From Hafnia paralvei ATCC 29927 (GTDB lineage Bacteria; Pseudomonadota; Gammaproteobacteria; Enterobacterales; Enterobacteriaceae), in contig NZ_LXET01000045.1 of assembly GCF_001655005.1 (NCBI RefSeq), positions 1-40,460 on the forward strand: a stretch of DNA of 40,460 nucleotides, given 5' to 3'. Position 1 is the first letter of the stretch; each line of letters begins with the position of its first letter. A program made the position numbers and the translations under genes. Of the stretch, positions 34,325-40,460 are shown piece after piece. Under the pieces are notes generated by a model. That model saw only the letters and a program-made list of their open reading frames with translations. It was not told the origin of the DNA and ran no database searches.

Positions 34325-35505
34325 TGTCGCGCCGCTTCAATTCGAGAAACCAAAAATTTAAATAGGGTATCAACCGTCACTGCCATCACGACGACCGGAA
34401 TAACGCCGAGCAGCACTAAATCCAGCGCGCTGCTGAGCAATCCCTGAAAGACTATTGCGCCGAAACCACCCGCACCGATCAGCGCCGCAATCACCGCCAT
34501 GCCTACCGTTTGAACCGCCACGATACGCGCTCCGCTCAATACCACCGGCAACGCTAATGGAAGCTCGACTTTGCGTAAAATTTGCGCTCGCGTCATTCCT
34601 ACTCCGCGCGCAGCCTCGATAACCGGTGACGGCACTTGTTCCAACCCCGCGACCACGCTGCGCACCAGCGGCAGTAACGCATACAGCACCAAAGCAATCA
34701 GCGCTGGGGCAACGCCAATACCGCTAATGCCCAGTTCGCCTAACCATGGCCATGCCTGCGCTAACCCCGCTAATGGCGCAATCAGTAAACCAAACAGGGC
34801 GATAGAAGGAATGGTCTGAATAATATTCAGAACAGAAAACATCGGTTTTCTCCATGACTCCCGCCTAGCCGCTAATATTCCCAGCGGGATGCCTATGATC
34901 AAAGCGAATGACAGCGTGCTCAATAGCAGAGCCAAATGCTGACCAAGAGCCTGATTAAACACATCATCGCGGTTGGCATACTCCTTCATCAAAGAGAGCG
35001 TATCGAGCGCACCGCTGAGCAGCAAAATAGGCACAGGTGCGAGGATCAACAACGCCGCTAGAATACGTAGCCCGCTGCTTTTGGTGAGTCGGCTGACGGC
35101 ATCTGCTCCACATAGCAGAGCCAAAGCGCCAATGAGCCAAAATGCACCGCCCAAAGAAACGCGCACTAAGCTATCTTCATCACCCGCTAAAAGATGGGAC
35201 TGCCAAGCAATCAACAGCATTAACCCAGCAAACAGCGCACCGCTGATCAAATAAATCAGCCACAGTGAGCTTCGGTTTTGCGGGCAAAAACACAGAAGGA
35301 ATAACACAGGAAACGGCAGAATCAATATCCATGCGTAACCATGAATAATCTCTCCCAGCGGTACACCGCTACCAGACACCAAACGGTTTGCAGCCTGAGT
35401 GAGCAGCGGCATTTGCCATAAAGCCAGCATCATCAGCAGCCAGAGTGTGAGAACAACTCTGTTTTTTACCAAAACAAGATTCCCTATAGTTTTATCTCTC
35501 ATCAT
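34321..35505 (-). CDS. yehY: YehY-type ABC transporter permease
   Basis: A 394-aa permease with about eight or nine transmembrane segments (E. coli YehY 385). The N-terminal half has extra membrane helices typical of YehY; the C-terminal transport domain shows SLMKEYANRDDVFNQALGQH, IQTIPSIALFGLLIAPLAGL and the EAA loop VIEAARGVGMTRAQ. The start is uncertain: the frame opens at a TTG (35520), ATGs lie at 35505 and 35502, and a TTG further in has a good AGGGA site. None changes the identification. Confidence 0.92.
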   Translation of the reverse strand: MMRDKTIGNLVLVKNRVVLTLWLLMMLALWQMPLLTQAANRLVSGSGVPLGEIIHGYAWILILPFPVLFLLCFCPQNRSSLWLIYLISGALFAGLMLLIAWQSHLLAGDEDSLVRVSLGGAFWLIGALALLCGADAVSRLTKSSGLRILAALLILAPVPILLLSGALDTLSLMKEYANRDDVFNQALGQHLALLLSTLSFALIIGIPLGILAARRESWRKPMFSVLNIIQTIPSIALFGLLIAPLAGLAQAWPWLGELGISGIGVAPALIALVLYALLPLVRSVVAGLEQVPSPVIEAARGVGMTRAQILRKVELPLALPVVLSGARIVAVQTVGMAVIAALIGAGGFGAIVFQGLLSSALDLVLLGVIPVVVMAVTVDTLFKFLVSRIEAARQ

Positions 35506-35527
35506 CAGAGAGTGAGGCAAAGCAAAT

Positions 35528-35551
35528 ATCTCCCGCCGTTAAACGGGAGAT
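35528..35551 (-). other. Intercistronic hairpin between yehZ and yehY
   Basis: ATCTCCCG (35528-35535) and CGGGAGAT (35544-35551) with an 8-nt loop, 14 nt after the yehZ stop. Such stems after a binding-protein gene often protect its mRNA and lower expression of the downstream permease; no U-tract is present. Confidence 0.6.
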
Positions 35552-35565
35552 GAGAGATAGTTAAC

Positions 35566-36498
35566 TCAAGACTTAACAAAACCCTTATCTTTCAGATATT
35601 TTGCAGCGACTTTTTTCGCATCTTGACCATCAACCGCAATTTTGGCATTCAATTTTTGCAGAGTTGGTCCATCCAGAGATTCAAACACGGGCTTCAGCAC
35701 AGTAGCAATTTCAGGATGAGCTTTCAGCGTCGCTTCGCGCACGATTGGCGTTGGTGCATAAATAGGCTGCACGCCTTTAGGATCGCTCAAGGTTTTCAAA
35801 CCCAGCGCGGCCACTGGTCCGTCGGTGCCATACGCCATTGCACCATTCACGCCCGATGTTTGTTCTGCCGCAGCCTTAATCGTCACCGCTGTATCACCGC
35901 CCGCCAAGGACAACAGCTGATCTTGATCCAGTTTGAAGCCATAGGCGTTTTCAAACGCAGGCAGCGCATCTGGGCGTTCGATAAACTCAGCGGAAGCCGC
36001 CAGTTTAAATTTACCGCCCTGTTTTAACCATTTCCCCAAATCTTCTAACGATTCCAAATGGTTTTGCTGTGCGATATCGTTGCGCACCGCGATACTCCAT
36101 GTATTGTTAGCCGGAGCGGGCGTAAGCCACACGATCTGGTTTTTCGCCAAATCCAACTGCTTCACTTTGTCATACCCCTGCTGCGCATTTTTCCATGCTG
36201 GATCATTTTCATCGGCAAAGAAGAAAGCGCCGTTACCGGTATATTCTGGATAGATATCAATTTCACCGGCGGTAATTGCGCCGCGCAGCACTTTAGTCGT
36301 ACCAAGCTGGGTTTTATTCACCGTTTTGATCCCGTTGGCATCCAGCGTTTGCACAATGAGGTTGCCAAGTAAGGAACCCTCAGTGTCAATCTTAGAGCCC
36401 ACGGTGACCGCATCCGCGGCCTGTGCAGCGCAGATAGAAGCCCCCATCAACGCCAAAGATGCCAGAATCTTGCGTCCCATAGATAAATTTCCTGCCAT
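35566..36498 (-). CDS. yehZ: YehZ (OsmF) periplasmic binding protein
   Basis: A 310-aa quaternary-amine/betaine-type binding protein (E. coli YehZ 305). The signal peptide ends AAQA-ADAV. Family landmarks: VGSKIDTEGSLLGNLIVQ, QLGTTKVLRGAITAGEIDIY, YPEYTGNGAFFF, WLTPAPANNTWSIAVR, AASAEFIERPDALPAFE and AMAYGTDGPVAALGL. The first ATG (36498) has GAGGA 7 nt upstream; ATG 36480 also has AGGA. Its first 52 bp overlap the end of the desaturase gene on the same strand in another frame. Confidence 0.95.
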   Translation of the reverse strand: MAGNLSMGRKILASLALMGASICAAQAADAVTVGSKIDTEGSLLGNLIVQTLDANGIKTVNKTQLGTTKVLRGAITAGEIDIYPEYTGNGAFFFADENDPAWKNAQQGYDKVKQLDLAKNQIVWLTPAPANNTWSIAVRNDIAQQNHLESLEDLGKWLKQGGKFKLAASAEFIERPDALPAFENAYGFKLDQDQLLSLAGGDTAVTIKAAAEQTSGVNGAMAYGTDGPVAALGLKTLSDPKGVQPIYAPTPIVREATLKAHPEIATVLKPVFESLDGPTLQKLNAKIAVDGQDAKKVAAKYLKDKGFVKS

Positions 36499-37532
36499 AA
36501 CGGTTCCTCATCATTATTATTGCGGTCGCCAGAGCCTAGGTGCTCCGGTGACTCATCGCGGGTCAAAGCCATTAACGGATGTTGCGTGACATTTATCGAA
36601 CGCCATGCATATTGCCGCCACCACTGTGAATATCCCTGAACCACAAATCCCTGATTCCTTTGCCGATACTCCATGCGATAAGCCAAATAGACCTTGCGCA
36701 ATCCATACCACGGCAAGCTGGGTAAATCATGGTGCACAATGTGGTAATTCAAATTTAAAAACAGCAGCCGCCACGGCCACGCCGCCTCATTAATAATAGA
36801 ACGGGCTGAGGGATCGTCCACCGCTCGGTGTTCGTAAAACGAGCGAACCATCGCCAAACCTAAGGCCGGATAGCTAATCGCCAGTAGATACCACCACGCT
36901 GACATCCCCGCCAACTGTACGATCCACAGAATCAAACCGAGTAATGACAAATGGGTCAGCCACATGGCAATTTTTTTGCTCTCGCCCTGCATAATATCGC
37001 CGAGTTCCCCCTTAACCAACGCACCAATCCCCAGTGCAGGTCCAATAATCATGCGGCCAAAAAAGGTATTCCGCAGCCAAATCACCCTACGCCACATTGC
37101 CGATGAATTCTTCCATCGACACTCACTGAAATAGTACGATTCAGGATCTTCCAACGGATGAGTCAGCGACGCATCGCGGTGATGGGCCAGATGCGAATCA
37201 CGATAAATGCCAAAGGGATACCAGACCGCCAGCGGCATTAATCCTAAGAGCTGATTAACACGTGGCCAACGGGTAGGATGACCGTGGATGAGCTCGTGCT
37301 GAAGCGACATATACCAACAGGCTAACAACACCAACAGCGGCGTCCCTAGCCATTTCCCCAGTTGTTCCCAGTGGTAAACCACCAACGCCCAGCCAGCATA
37401 TATGGCAATCAGGACACACCATGTTGGGAGCTCACTGCGCCAGACCCACTGGCGTTTCCACGCACCAATACGGCTTTGCTGCTCGGCATGTAAGTAATGT
37501 GATGACCGCATACCGCGAATTGCTTTTTTCAT
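36447..37532 (-). CDS. Fatty acid desaturase family protein
   Basis: A 361-aa membrane di-iron protein. The three histidine boxes are clear: HELIHGH (about 80-86), HLAHH (about 115-119) and NYHIVHHDLP (about 262-271). Hydrophobic segments lie at about 38-75 and 165-235. This is the layout of membrane desaturases and related hydroxylases; the substrate cannot be read from the sequence. The last 45 residues after the third box are hydrophilic and Trp-rich. Start ATG 37532 follows GGGAG; a TTG one codon earlier is less likely. The 3' end overlaps yehZ by 52 bp, suggesting a shared transcript with the yeh transporter. E. coli has no such gene at yehZ. Confidence 0.88.
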   Translation of the reverse strand: MKKAIRGMRSSHYLHAEQQSRIGAWKRQWVWRSELPTWCVLIAIYAGWALVVYHWEQLGKWLGTPLLVLLACWYMSLQHELIHGHPTRWPRVNQLLGLMPLAVWYPFGIYRDSHLAHHRDASLTHPLEDPESYYFSECRWKNSSAMWRRVIWLRNTFFGRMIIGPALGIGALVKGELGDIMQGESKKIAMWLTHLSLLGLILWIVQLAGMSAWWYLLAISYPALGLAMVRSFYEHRAVDDPSARSIINEAAWPWRLLFLNLNYHIVHHDLPSLPWYGLRKVYLAYRMEYRQRNQGFVVQGYSQWWRQYAWRSINVTQHPLMALTRDESPEHLGSGDRNNNDEEPLWQEIYLWDARFWHLWR

Positions 37533-37693
37533 CAATGAGTCACTCCCTAAATCAGGTGAGGCTCAGTATTTCTGAAATCTATAATTCCATTAAATACTTA
37601 ATAATTTATTTTTATTACTTAAATGAATATAAACCACAACAGAAAAGTGACTTGAATGTTACAAAATGGTTAGAGCAGAGGGCGTCGGCAGGG

Positions 37694-37699
37694 TATAAT
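37694..37699 (+). promoter_or_regulatory. Candidate -10 box for the small membrane-protein gene
   Basis: A perfect TATAAT, 28 nt upstream of the 32-codon gene. The -35 region (TTAGAG at 37670-37675, 18-bp spacing) is poor. Confidence 0.45.
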
Positions 37700-37727
37700 C
37701 GCCGCAATCGTATTGAGGAGAAGAATC

Positions 37728-37826
37728 ATGCTGAAAAAAGCAATTATCGCCGGAATGGCATTGCTGACTTTGGGCGGCGTCGGCGGCGTTATTCTGGCCG
37801 GGATTATTATCTATGTTCGTTCATAA
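37728..37826 (+). CDS. Small single-span membrane protein (32 aa)
   Basis: A 32-codon gene: it starts MLKKAIIAGMALLTLGG, then a Gly/Val/Ile-rich helix, and ends IIIYVRS before TAA. It is one hydrophobic helix with a positive N-terminus and a basic C-terminus. The ribosome-binding site GAGGAGAAG at 37716-37724 is strong and correctly spaced, and a TATAAT lies upstream. I do not recognise the family. It lies 78 bp ahead of yajD on the same strand. Glycine-rich single-span peptides of this size are often regulators of membrane complexes or small toxins; no function can be assigned. Confidence 0.75.
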   Translation: MLKKAIIAGMALLTLGGVGGVILAGIIIYVRS

Positions 37827-37854
37827 ATCAGGCAAAGATTGGAGTGCGATGTAA

Positions 37855-37875
37855 ATTCACCTAATATAGGTGAAT
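37855..37875. repeat. Perfect 21-bp palindromic element before yajD
   Basis: ATTCACCTA (37855-37863), spacer ATA, TAGGTGAAT (37867-37875). It lies 30 nt upstream of the yajD start and about 29 nt after the small gene's stop. There is no T-tract after it, so an operator or translational control element is more likely than a terminator. Confidence 0.7.
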
Positions 37876-37904
37876 ATTCCCCAGTCTTGTTAAGGTCTGT
37901 CCTC

Positions 37905-38249
37905 ATGGCAATCATCCCTAAGAACTACGCCCGTCTAGAAACTGGCTATCGTGAAAAAGCACTTAAAATTTATCCATGGGTGTGTGGCCGCTGTTCACGC
38001 GAGTTTGTGTACTCAAACCTGCGCGAGCTCACCGTACATCATATCGATCACGACCACACCAATAACCCAGAAGACGGCAGCAATTGGGAACTATTGTGCT
38101 TGTACTGCCACGATCATGAACATTCGAAATATACCGAAGCCGACCAGTATGGTTCCACCGTGATTGCGGGTGAAGATGCGCAGAAAGACGTCGGCGAAGC
38201 CACCTATAACCCGTTTGCCGATCTCAAAGCGATGCTGAATAAGAAATAG
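37905..38249 (+). CDS. yajD: HNH nuclease family protein YajD
   Basis: A 114-aa protein with an HNH fold: zinc cysteines CGRCSREF and LLCLYCHDHEH, and the core VHHIDHDHTNNPEDGSNWE with the catalytic His/Asn set. It matches E. coli YajD nearly residue for residue over its whole length as I recall. I chose ATG 37905 (MAIIPKNYARLE) with TAAGG upstream; the open frame runs back to 37839 but that stretch crosses the palindrome and is unlike YajD. Presumed nucleic-acid cleavage; physiological role unknown. Confidence 0.96.
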   Translation: MAIIPKNYARLETGYREKALKIYPWVCGRCSREFVYSNLRELTVHHIDHDHTNNPEDGSNWELLCLYCHDHEHSKYTEADQYGSTVIAGEDAQKDVGEATYNPFADLKAMLNKK

Positions 38250-38323
38250 TGCGCCTATTTTTCCGCAAATAATTCGAGTGGCGGAACAAAAAAGCGTGAG
38301 CCTTTTTGACCAGCGTAATGGCG

Positions 38324-38356
38324 TGAAAAAGGCGCTGAAGGTAAACTCCAGCGCCT
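38324..38356 (-). terminator. yohC terminator
   Basis: On the minus strand AGGCGCTG, an 11-nt loop, CAGCGCCT, then TTTTCAC. It lies 56 nt after the yohC stop. The region 38250-38323 between yajD and this point holds no gene. Confidence 0.75.
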
Positions 38357-38411
38357 GCTAGGTTATAATCAACAAAACGTTTTCACTTCTACTGCGTTGA
38401 ACACCGCAGGG

Positions 38412-39002
38412 CTAGAAAATATGCGAACCATAGCCCCACATGATAACGGTAATCCCCAATAGTAACTCGAGTACCAACACACCGATTGCGAAGGTCGATC
38501 CAGAGAAAATAAAACCTTGATCTTCAGTGATACCGAGAAAATTCGGAATACCGCGATACAACAAATAACCGCTATAACATACCCCCACGATAACCGCGAG
38601 CATGCACAGCCATACCATCGGATAGATTGATACGATACTGCTTAGAAACATGGGCGTACCGACATAGCCCGCAAACACGATACAACGATTTAAACTCGGG
38701 CAGTTTTCATATTCCCGAGCCATCCAGCGAATGACCATACCAACAAAACCCACCGCGGCTAGCATTAGCCCGTAAAATACAACGGCAATGGCTAATGCCG
38801 TCATCGGCAACACTTTAAAAACGCGATCACCGCCGAAATCCCAGCCAAACTGGGTAGTACCAATAAAAGAGCAGACAACAGGAATAGCAGCCATCAGCAG
38901 CACATGGTGAGTATAGATATGCGATACCGACTCATTTTCCTGCCGTATTTGCCGGAACTCCTGTGCCGGATGCGATAACAGTCCCCAAACATGGTTACTC
39001 AT
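38412..39002 (-). CDS. yohC: Yip1-family inner-membrane protein YohC
   Basis: A 196-aa protein (E. coli about 195) with five predicted transmembrane segments. The start MSNHVWGLLSHPAQEF is the conserved one, with AGGGGG upstream; the frame extends to 39047 but that part has no match. Landmarks: ISHIYTHHVLLMAAIPVVC-type segment (SHIYTHHVLLMAAIP), VFAGYVGTPMFLS, YSGYLLYRGIPNFLGI and TFAIGVLVLELLLG. Function unknown; membrane-shaping or envelope roles are suggested for the family. Confidence 0.94.
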   Translation of the reverse strand: MSNHVWGLLSHPAQEFRQIRQENESVSHIYTHHVLLMAAIPVVCSFIGTTQFGWDFGGDRVFKVLPMTALAIAVVFYGLMLAAVGFVGMVIRWMAREYENCPSLNRCIVFAGYVGTPMFLSSIVSIYPMVWLCMLAVIVGVCYSGYLLYRGIPNFLGITEDQGFIFSGSTFAIGVLVLELLLGITVIMWGYGSHIF

Positions 39003-39174
39003 GACACACCCCCTGACGTCTGATGCGGGATAAACGTTTATCAACATTTTTCCCTCACTTTCAGTATAGAACGCTTACATAAAAACAAAGGTAAATAGCA
39101 AATCTTTTATAGTCTCAAAAAGTTTTTATTAATGCTATTTAGTTATAACATTGAATAAATAGATTGTTGTTTTT

Positions 39175-39189
39175 AGTCTAGGTTAGACT
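39175..39189. promoter_or_regulatory. Small palindrome upstream of nlpA
   Basis: AGTCTA, spacer GGT, TAGACT, about 80 bp before the nlpA start and just ahead of ATTATAAG (about 39193-39200), a possible -10. A candidate operator. The surrounding divergent region 39003-39269 is AT-rich and otherwise featureless. Confidence 0.4.
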
Positions 39190-39269
39190 CACATTATAAG
39201 ACCGCCTATACGCGGATAAACATTTAATAAATTAGTATTATTTTCGCTTATTTTATAAGGATGGTTAAT

Positions 39270-40082
39270 ATGAAATTTCGTTTATCGGCCATATTACTGG
39301 CGACTGCGCTAGGAGCGTTGTTTCTGACCGGTTGCGATAACAAAGCTGACCAAGCAAATCATATAAAAGTCGGCGTGATTAACGGTGCCGAGCAAGATGT
39401 GGCTGAAGTTGCGCAGAAAGTGGCGAAAGAGAAATACGGATTAGACGTTGAGCTCGTGGGGTTCAGTGGTTCTCTGCTGCCTAACGATGCCACCGATAAA
39501 GGTGAGCTGGATGCTAACGTATTCCAACACCGACCTTATCTTGCTGAACAGAATAAGGCACATGGTTATAAATTAGTGGCCGTAGGCAATACCTTTGTTT
39601 TCCCAATGGCGGGTTACTCCGACAAAATCAAAAATGTTTCAGAGTTAAAAAAAGGCGACACTATTGCAATCCCCAATGACCCGACCAATTTAGGCCGCGC
39701 ATTACTGTTATTACAAAAAGAAAAGCTGATAACGGTTAATCAGGATAAAGGCTTACTGCCAACATCCATTGATATCACCTCTAATCCGTTAAATCTGAAC
39801 ATTATGGAGCTAGAAGGTGCACAGCTCCCGCACGTATTAAAAGACCCGAAAGTCACCGTGGCTATTATCAGCACTACCTATCTGCAACAGACAGGGTTAT
39901 CACCGGTGAAAGACAGTGTATTTATTGAGGATAAGGAATCTCCTTATGTAAACATTATTGTCACTCGAGAAGATAATAAAGATGCCGCTAACGTACGCGA
40001 TTTTGTTAAGTCTTATGAATCACCGGAAGTTGCTGCCGCGGCTGAGAAAATCTTTAACGGTGGCGCGGTTCAGGGCTGGTAA
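39270..40082 (+). CDS. nlpA: NlpA, MetQ-family lipoprotein
   Basis: Inner-membrane-associated lipoprotein homologous to the methionine-binding protein MetQ; E. coli NlpA can substitute weakly in methionine uptake and is linked to vesicle formation. From ATG 39270 it has 270 aa (E. coli 272). Lipobox FLTGC with lipidated Cys22 followed by Asp, an inner-membrane retention signal. Matches NlpA in IKVGVINGAEQDVAEVA, GFSGSLLPNDAT, NVFQHRPYL, GNTFVFPMAGYS, IPNDPTNLGRALLLLQKEKL and the end NGGAVQGW. ATG 39261 is in frame but lies directly on the AAGG ribosome-binding site. No metN or metI is adjacent. Confidence 0.95.
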   Translation: MKFRLSAILLATALGALFLTGCDNKADQANHIKVGVINGAEQDVAEVAQKVAKEKYGLDVELVGFSGSLLPNDATDKGELDANVFQHRPYLAEQNKAHGYKLVAVGNTFVFPMAGYSDKIKNVSELKKGDTIAIPNDPTNLGRALLLLQKEKLITVNQDKGLLPTSIDITSNPLNLNIMELEGAQLPHVLKDPKVTVAIISTTYLQQTGLSPVKDSVFIEDKESPYVNIIVTREDNKDAANVRDFVKSYESPEVAAAAEKIFNGGAVQGW

Positions 40083-40133
40083 TAACCGATAACCCGCACA
40101 TTTGCTTATCTTTATCTATACTCATATGACTAG

Positions 40134-40154
40134 CGCCCATTACGGGCGTTTTTT
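40134..40154 (+). terminator. nlpA terminator
   Basis: CGCCC, loop ATTAC, GGGCG, then TTTTTT. Fifty nt after the nlpA stop and upstream of yohP. Confidence 0.85.
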
Positions 40155-40176
40155 ATCAGCAAATAAGGAGCAGCAA

Positions 40177-40260
40177 ATGAAAATATTATTATGGGTTATT
40201 GCGATTATATTTATTGTGGGGCTGCTGACGATTACTGGGGTGTTTAAGTTAATTTTCTAA
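40177..40260 (+). CDS. yohP: Small membrane protein YohP (27 aa)
   Basis: A 27-codon gene: it starts MKILLWVIAIIF, ends ITGVFKLIF and is a single transmembrane helix. It has the same length as E. coli YohP and differs from it, as I recall, only by conservative changes. The ribosome-binding site AAGGAG is 8 nt upstream. In E. coli yohP and yohC lie in the same region, which supports the call. The E. coli peptide inserts via YidC/SecYEG and is stress-linked; its role is unknown. Too short for ordinary gene finders. Confidence 0.93.
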   Translation: MKILLWVIAIIFIVGLLTITGVFKLIF

Positions 40261-40274
40261 GGGGTTTTAACTTC

Positions 40275-40300
40275 GGCGGCTTATATGCCGCCTAGATTTT
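40275..40300 (+). terminator. yohP terminator
   Basis: GGCGGC, loop TTATAT, GCCGCC, then TAGATTTT. Fourteen nt after the yohP stop. Confidence 0.7.
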
Positions 40301-40319
40301 CTGTGCTTGAACGGTTAAA

Positions 40320-40419
40320 GGTTTTGTATGCATGAGTTTGTGGAGTAGGTTTTGTATGCATAAGTTTGTAGCGTAGGTTTCGTATGCATAAGTTTATGAA
40401 GTAGATTTCGTACGCCTAA
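40320..40419 (+). repeat. Tandem 28-bp repeats (three units and a partial fourth)
   Basis: Units 40320-40347, 40348-40375 and 40376-40403 share GGTTTYGTATGCATRAGTTT; a degraded fourth (GATTTCGTACGCCTAA) covers 40404-40419. Each unit contains ATGCAT or a close variant. No gene overlaps. The array could continue as diverged units past the window end. Function unknown. Confidence 0.85.
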
Positions 40420-40460
40420 TGCACCGAAACCGACATGAACTCCGTGCAGGCGTCCGAGTC

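Noticed and set aside
37421..37864. 147-codon plus-strand frame before yajD
   Set aside because: It runs antisense through the desaturase start and intergenic DNA, while the 32-codon gene in another frame has proper signals.
40320..40419. CRISPR array
   Set aside because: Repeats are directly adjacent without unique spacers and drift in sequence.

Overview
The window is chromosomal DNA of an Enterobacterales bacterium. Most proteins match their Escherichia coli counterparts almost end to end; HPr, EI, IIA-Glc, YajD and NlpA are near-identical as far as I recall those sequences. The gene order lysV tRNA ... ypeB-ligA-zipA-cysZ-cysK-ptsH-ptsI-crr-cysM-cysA-cysW-cysT-cysP-yfeX-yfeY-yfeZ-ypeA-amiA-hemF is the familiar enterobacterial backbone. 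The mix of accessory genes (a pga operon beside the lysine tRNA, a lone lacZ between ypeA and amiA, yehZYXW with yohC/yohP) fits a Hafnia-like member of the Hafniaceae best. That genus call is inference, not proof.

Layout. 1-300: a tRNA-Lys(UUU) gene and its terminator; the tRNA 3' end plus terminator is repeated 170 bp downstream. 353-8195: an accessory block between the tRNA and ypeB. It holds an unrecognised tail-anchored protein, a short membrane-bound ToxR/CadC-type regulator and, divergently, the pgaABCD operon for synthesis and export of the biofilm polysaccharide poly-N-acetylglucosamine. 8236-11663: ypeB, ligA (DNA ligase) and zipA (division). 11895-18605 and on to 22538: sulfur assimilation genes (cysZ, cysK, then cysPTWAM on the minus strand) wrapped around the PTS phosphorelay operon ptsH-ptsI-crr. 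An unrecognised lipoprotein gene sits where E. coli has pdxK.

22539-25924: an intergenic region with a perfect inverted repeat and a likely decayed small gene, then yfeX (heme peroxidase), yfeY (lipoprotein), yfeZ and ypeA. 25997-31799: lacZ (minus strand), then amiA, hemF and yaiI (plus strand). 31812-37532: a minus-strand cluster of a fatty-acid desaturase, the yehZYXW quaternary-amine-type ABC transporter, and a fifth gene for a PhnD-like binding-fold protein without a signal peptide. 37728-40460: a 32-residue membrane peptide, yajD, yohC, nlpA, the 27-residue yohP, and a short tandem repeat at the window edge.

How genes work together: CysPTWA imports sulfate/thiosulfate, CysZ imports sulfate, and CysK and CysM fix sulfide or thiosulfate into O-acetylserine. 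EI, HPr and IIA-Glc form the general PTS phosphate chain and report sugar status. PgaC/D polymerise GlcNAc at the inner membrane, PgaB partly deacetylates it and PgaA exports it. I found no CRISPR array, insertion sequence, prophage or clear new defence system. The least explained items are the tRNA-tail repeat, the regulator with its unknown neighbour, the PgaB lacking a lipobox, the lipoprotein replacing pdxK, and the PhnD-like and desaturase additions to the yeh operon.
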